A stretch of 8,541 nucleotides of DNA, taken from contig JAISAF010000224.1 in NCBI GenBank assembly GCA_031266855.1, positions 1 through 8,541 of the forward strand, given 5' to 3'. Shown here piece after piece: positions 6,012-8,541 of this stretch. Positions within the stretch are counted from its first letter, which is position 1. Every line of letters begins with the position of its first letter. Below the pieces are notes generated by a model. It made no database searches and had not been told where the DNA came from. It saw only the letters and a program-made list of their open reading frames with translations. The position numbers and the translations under genes are program-made. Source of the DNA: Spirochaetales bacterium. GTDB lineage: Bacteria > Spirochaetota > Spirochaetia > DTKZ01.

Positions 6012-7702
6012 ACCAGGAGATTTTTGAGCGTAATATACTCAGCCTGACAGCATCCGATCCTCTCCTTGCCGCGAGGCTTGGCCGGGTGGAAGCGGCGGCG
6101 AATGCCAGCTTTGTTCTGTCAAAGACACAGAAACCTGTTATGACTCTGGACACCGGGGATGGGGGGAAGGCGCTGCACTCCCTCATTGATCCTGAAAAGG
6201 AAGGGCGGCGTCTTCTTGAGACCTACGCGCAGGATGGTTTTTTCATTTTCCTTGGTTTCGGCTGCGCCTACCATATCCTTCCCTGCCTGCCACAGCCGCG
6301 GATATCCCAAATCGTTATTCTCGATAAAAATATATGCCTTTTGAAAAGCGTCCTGGGCGAAATTGATTTGCACGCGCTTCTTATGGACAGCCGGGTACGT
6401 TTTCTTATCGATCCGCTGCCCGAAGAGCTGCGCTCCTTCATGCTTTCAAACTATTTTCCTTCGCTTTCAGGCGATCTGCGCACGGTATCCCTGCGTCCCC
6501 GTGTCGAAACAGAGAAGGATTTTTTTCTTGGCAGTATGGAAATCATCCGGGAAAGTCTTGATATCCTTTCCGGCGATTTTACCGCGCAAAGCCGTTTTGG
6601 TAAAAAATGGTTTACCAACACCCTGGCCAATCTTGAAGCCGCCGAGCAGAGTTCCACCGTACTTGCTCCCGGACGCAAGGCCATTGTTACCGCGGCGGGG
6701 CCTTCTCTTGAGGACGCCATTTCTTCCATCAGGGAGGAGCGGCGCGGCAGCATCCTCATAGCCACCGATACCTCCCTGCCGGTACTTCTGCGGCACGACC
6801 TGTGTCCCGATGTGGTGGTGTCGATTGACTGCCAGCATATCAGTTACAATCATTTTCTGTCAGGCTACCCCGCGGAAGTTCCCCTGGTTCTGGATTTGGC
6901 ATCGCCTCCTGTCATGACAAAAATTTCTCCCAAACTGGTTTTCTTTACCAGCGGGCACCCCTTCTCCCAGTATGTGAACGCGCACTGGCGGCGCTTTCCT
7001 TTCATTGATACTTCGGGGGGAAATGTTTCCCACGCCGCCGTTTCTCTGGCCGACCACCTGGGCGCCGGGAAAATCCTGCTGTACGGAGCCGACTTTTCCT
7101 ATCCCGAAGGAAAACCCTACGCGCGGGAAGCCTATATCTATCCGTATTTCCGGTGCAGGGAAAACCGCATGGATCCAGCGGAAAGCCTTTTTGCGCATTT
7201 TCTATTTCGCAATCAGACCACCGGCGCCATCTGGCACAACGGGAAAGCGCGTTATACGAACACGGCAATGCTTGAGTACAAGGAAAGACTGGAAAACTCC
7301 GCCGCCTATCTGAATGCCGCGCTGATACCCGTTTCCGGCAGGGGGGAAATCATTCGTCCCAAGCCAAAGGCCGGCCCCGGCATCATGGAAAGCGGCACGA
7401 ACCGTTTGCCGGACGGAGTTTCCCGGATTTTCGCCGCGGGAACAAGCAGCCGGAACTGGAAGGACTTCCTTGCCTTCTACGGGGAAAGCCTGAAAAACCT
7501 GCCCGTGCCCCGCGACCCTGTTATGCGTTATATCCAGAACCTTTCCAAAGAAGAAAAAGACCTGTGGACAACGGTTCTTCCCGTATCGACGGTTTTTGTA
7601 AAAGACCTCCAGCGGGAAAAGCCTTCCGCCCCGCGGCTTCTTGAACTTTCGCGGAACTGGACGCTGGAAACAATAGAAAGGACAACGCGCCGCGCCCTGT
7701 GA
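6008..7702 (+). CDS. MAF/DUF115 family protein (flagellin glycosylation candidate), second copy
   Basis: 564 residues. The ATG at 6008 overlaps the previous TGA as ATGA, and AAGG at 5997-6000 gives a ribosome binding site 7 bases away. The N-terminal third contains FIFLGFGCAYHI and VILDKN, a second small alpha/beta domain typical of MAF proteins. The core has GKKWFTNTLANL (W201, N204, N208), VTAAGPSLEDAI (227-238, intact GPSL), CPDVVVSIDCQH with D274, and SGGNVSHAAVSLADHLGAGK (336-355) followed by ILLYGADFSYPEG with D362. It therefore keeps the consensus motifs and is the better candidate for the active transferase. Flagellin glycosylation is known in treponemes, but the enzymes here are inferred from family only. 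No sugar biosynthesis genes or flagellin lie in the window. It is the last gene of the operon; no convincing terminator follows. Confidence 0.85.
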   Translation: MNQEIFERNILSLTASDPLLAARLGRVEAAANASFVLSKTQKPVMTLDTGDGGKALHSLIDPEKEGRRLLETYAQDGFFIFLGFGCAYHILPCLPQPRISQIVILDKNICLLKSVLGEIDLHALLMDSRVRFLIDPLPEELRSFMLSNYFPSLSGDLRTVSLRPRVETEKDFFLGSMEIIRESLDILSGDFTAQSRFGKKWFTNTLANLEAAEQSSTVLAPGRKAIVTAAGPSLEDAISSIREERRGSILIATDTSLPVLLRHDLCPDVVVSIDCQHISYNHFLSGYPAEVPLVLDLASPPVMTKISPKLVFFTSGHPFSQYVNAHWRRFPFIDTSGGNVSHAAVSLADHLGAGKILLYGADFSYPEGKPYAREAYIYPYFRCRENRMDPAESLFAHFLFRNQTTGAIWHNGKARYTNTAMLEYKERLENSAAYLNAALIPVSGRGEIIRPKPKAGPGIMESGTNRLPDGVSRIFAAGTSSRNWKDFLAFYGESLKNLPVPRDPVMRYIQNLSKEEKDLWTTVLPVSTVFVKDLQREKPSAPRLLELSRNWTLETIERTTRRAL

Positions 7703-7756
7703 AGACGCACACAAAATAAACTCATAGATTTTTTTTATCATTATGTAATGGGCACA

Positions 7757-7784
7757 TTTTTGGGCCGCTATCGCGGCCCAAAAA
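7757..7784. repeat. 12-bp perfect hairpin with GC-TATC-GC core
   Basis: TTTTTGGGCCGC (7757-7768) pairs with GCGGCCCAAAAA (7773-7784) around a TATC loop. The T and A runs are part of the stem, so no free U tail exists on either strand. It is 54 bases past the MAF operon and could stabilise its 3' end. Confidence 0.85.
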
Positions 7785-7785
7785 C

Positions 7786-7847
7786 CGGGCTTTCCGCTCC
7801 AAGTCCTCGGAATTGCCCATGCAATTCCTGCGGGCTTTCCACTCCAA
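7786..7847. repeat. 17-bp direct repeat, period 45
   Basis: CGGGCTTTCC-G-CTCCAA at 7786-7802 recurs at 7831-7847 with a single G to A change. The space between the copies holds an 8-bp palindrome (GGAATTGC CCAT GCAATTCC, 7809-7828). This repeat-palindrome-repeat unit looks like one element of a dispersed intergenic family. Confidence 0.8.
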
Positions 7848-7866
7848 TGCGCCCGAAGACGGTCGC

Positions 7867-7888
7867 TTTCCGATAGGTATGGATTGTA
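7867..7888 (+). repeat. 22-bp direct repeat, left copy
   Basis: The 22-base stretch starting TTTCCGATAGGTATGG and ending ATTGTA is identical to 8460-8481, in the same orientation. The flanking bases differ on both sides. It lies on the left of the AT-rich block. Confidence 0.9.
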
Positions 7889-7890
7889 GT

Positions 7891-7906
7891 GGGCGCTATC
7901 GCGCCC
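7891..7906. repeat. 6-bp hairpin sharing the GCTATCGC core
   Basis: GGGCGC (7891-7896) pairs with GCGCCC (7901-7906) around TATC. The central GCTATCGC is the same as in the hairpin at 7757-7784; the outer bases differ but remain complementary. Confidence 0.8.
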
Positions 7907-7988
7907 CCGGAATCCCTTGCGCGCGCCCAGCGGCTAACAGCGGCCGCAAATCATGAAAAAAAATCACCGAATATACAATGAAAAGAGA

Positions 7989-8017
7989 TTGACATAAATT
8001 AGAAACCAATATAGAAT
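7989..8017 (+). promoter_or_regulatory. Strong sigma-70-type promoter of the AT-rich cassette gene
   Basis: TTGACA (7989-7994) is a perfect -35 box, followed after 17 bases by TAGAAT (8012-8017). Initiation would be expected at about 8023-8025, on the ATG at 8024, implying a leaderless transcript. No Shine-Dalgarno sequence lies before that ATG. Confidence 0.6.
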
Positions 8018-8023
8018 TAATGA

Positions 8024-8469
8024 ATGGAGAAAATAAATAGCGGAAACGTTTATGAAATAAAATTAAATGACAATAATTATGCCTATGTTTGTGTAATTGC
8101 GGAATATGATTTTGGCGTTTTTGATATTATTTCTGATAAACCAATTGGCATAAAAACAGTTGAAAAAAATAGAATTTAGAAATTATAGAAGTTGTGGAAT
8201 AACTGGAATTAAAAATGGCGATTGGAAATTAATTGGAAAAATCAATTTAGAAGAGAATAATATACAATATCCTAAATTAATTATTTTTGAAAATTGGAGG
8301 CAAAAATTCAGTTTAAATGAATGCAGGGGGGGGGATTTTTCATGGGAAGTCAATAAAAATAAACAGGGAAGAATACATGAACTTATTAGAAAAAGGATAT
8401 ATTTATAGATTTTACAAAAATTATCAACCATACCCCGCGCAAGCGGCGGGGTATGGTTGTTTCCGATAG
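8024..8469 (+). pseudogene. Imm26-like immunity protein gene, broken at A7 and G9 tracts
   Basis: Three consecutive plus-strand frames read as one protein of about 147 residues if each of two homopolymers is one base shorter. Part one, from ATG 8024, has VYEIKLNDNNYAYVCVI and DFGVFDIISDKP and stops at TAG 8177-8179. Removing one A from 8163-8169 joins it to FRNYRSCGITGIKNGDWKLI, then GKINLEE. Removing one G from 8326-8334 gives a C-terminus with KINREEYMNLLEKGYIYRFY; unaltered, the frame ends at TAG 8406-8408. The pattern (IPL-type strand with YA, then VFD, then G-x-W-x-x-IGK and a P) resembles the Imm26 immunity family of polymorphic toxin systems, which neutralises a partner toxin in the cytoplasm; no toxin gene is in the window. 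Base composition is far more AT-rich than the neighbours, consistent with transfer. The restored frame runs through the terminator palindrome into the right 22-bp repeat. Confidence 0.45.
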
Positions 8470-8541
8470 GTATGGATTGTACCTGCGGGTTTAATACCAG
8501 CGTCATCCAACAATGCGGCAGAATTAAGAACCGCCCCAAGG
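8424..8541 (-). CDS. C-terminal fragment of an unidentified protein (runs off the right edge)
   Basis: A minus-strand frame is open from the window edge to TGA at 8426-8424, giving 38 residues that begin LGAVLNSAALLDDAGIKPAG and continue TIHTYRK. The first 20 or so look like ordinary protein. The next residues are encoded by the 22-bp repeat, and the last eleven (QPYPAACAGYG) by the terminator palindrome, so the C-terminus appears to be made of repeat DNA. The family is not recognised. An opposite-strand open frame also exists here but seems less protein-like. Confidence 0.3.
   Translation of the reverse strand, partial: LGAVLNSAALLDDAGIKPAGTIHTYRKQPYPAACAGYG
8425..8459. terminator. Bidirectional terminator-like palindrome at the end of the AT-rich block
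   Basis: CAACCATACCCCG (8425-8437) pairs with CGGGGTATGGTTG (8447-8459), a 13-bp perfect stem that extends slightly into a GC-rich loop. On the minus strand it is followed at once by ATAATTTTTG, a good U-rich tail, so it fits best as terminator of the gene entering from the right. On the plus strand only a short TTT follows. Confidence 0.6.
8460..8481 (+). repeat. 22-bp direct repeat, right copy
   Basis: Identical over 22 bases to 7867-7888, same orientation, 593 bases away start to start. It abuts the terminator palindrome on its left and GC-richer DNA on its right. Read on the minus strand it encodes TIHTYRK in the frame of the right-edge fragment. Confidence 0.9.

Larger units (their letters stand above)
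7703..7985. other. Palindrome-rich intergenic region
   Basis: About 280 bases without a supported gene. It contains a T8 run (7729-7736), hairpins at 7757-7784, 7809-7828 (8 bp, CCAT loop) and 7891-7906, a 17-bp direct repeat, and the first copy of the 22-bp repeat. A minus-strand frame is open for about 60 codons through these repeats (ending near 7769) but has no ATG and no recognisable product. The GC content falls sharply from about 7970. Confidence 0.6.

Noticed and set aside
7729..7784. T8 run and following hairpin as intrinsic terminator of the MAF operon
   Set aside because: No stem precedes the T run, and the hairpin after it has no free U tail; the order is wrong for a Rho-independent terminator.
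7867..8481. Integron attC cassette
   Set aside because: The 22-bp repeats lack a GTTRRRY core and paired inverse core sites, and no integrase is present. Nearby CTAAC at 7934-7939 has no matching partner.
8183..8539. Minus-strand 118-codon frame with hydrophobic stretches
   Set aside because: It is the antisense of the AT-rich immunity-like gene; the hydrophobic character comes from complementing Lys/Asn/Glu codons.
1..8541. tRNA, rRNA or CRISPR array
   Set aside because: No cloverleaf, conserved rRNA segment or regularly spaced repeats were found on either strand.

Overview
The window looks like bacterial chromosome from a treponeme-type spirochaete, most likely a gut Treponema. This is inference: the case rests on two adjacent MAF/DUF115 (motility accessory factor) genes, a FtsB/DivIC-like gene, a long Glu/Asp-rich protein with a short folded C-terminal tail, and moderately GC-rich coding DNA whose intergenic spaces are full of short perfect palindromes. 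No rRNA, tRNA, CRISPR array or transposase is visible.

Layout. Positions 1-200 hold four consecutive hairpin-forming palindromes; the last covers the stop codon of a minus-strand FtsB/DivIC-like gene (192-617). A 500-base divergent spacer (618-1116) follows, with a 16-bp tandem duplication, a 15-bp hairpin with a GAAA loop, and a plausible promoter. A compact plus-strand four-gene operon fills 1117-7702: a 760-residue acidic, repeat-rich protein; a 362-residue protein that can only be read by changing frame at an A10 tract; and two paralogous MAF/DUF115 proteins. Spacings are 4 bases, then TGATG and ATGA stop/start overlaps, so the genes are probably co-transcribed and translationally coupled. 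MAF proteins in other bacteria are required for, or carry out, glycosylation of flagellin, so this operon is a candidate flagellar (endoflagellar) glycosylation module with an acidic partner and a possible sensor-like protein. No sugar-nucleotide synthesis gene is present.

From 7703 to the end the sequence changes character. A palindrome-rich spacer contains two hairpins with a shared GCTATCGC core and a 17-bp direct repeat. A strikingly AT-rich stretch (about 7970-8424) then carries its own strong promoter and an Imm26-like immunity gene broken at two homopolymers (A7 and G9). This AT-rich block lies between two exact copies of a 22-bp direct repeat (7867-7888 and 8460-8481), which makes it look like an acquired cassette. 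At the right edge a minus-strand reading frame enters and ends in a terminator-like palindrome.

The most interesting point is the second operon gene. The A10 tract is preceded by a Shine-Dalgarno-like purine run and followed by a strong 11-bp hairpin, the three-part layout of the dnaX programmed -1 frameshift. Programmed recoding, transcriptional slippage, phase variation or a one-base homopolymer error could all explain it.
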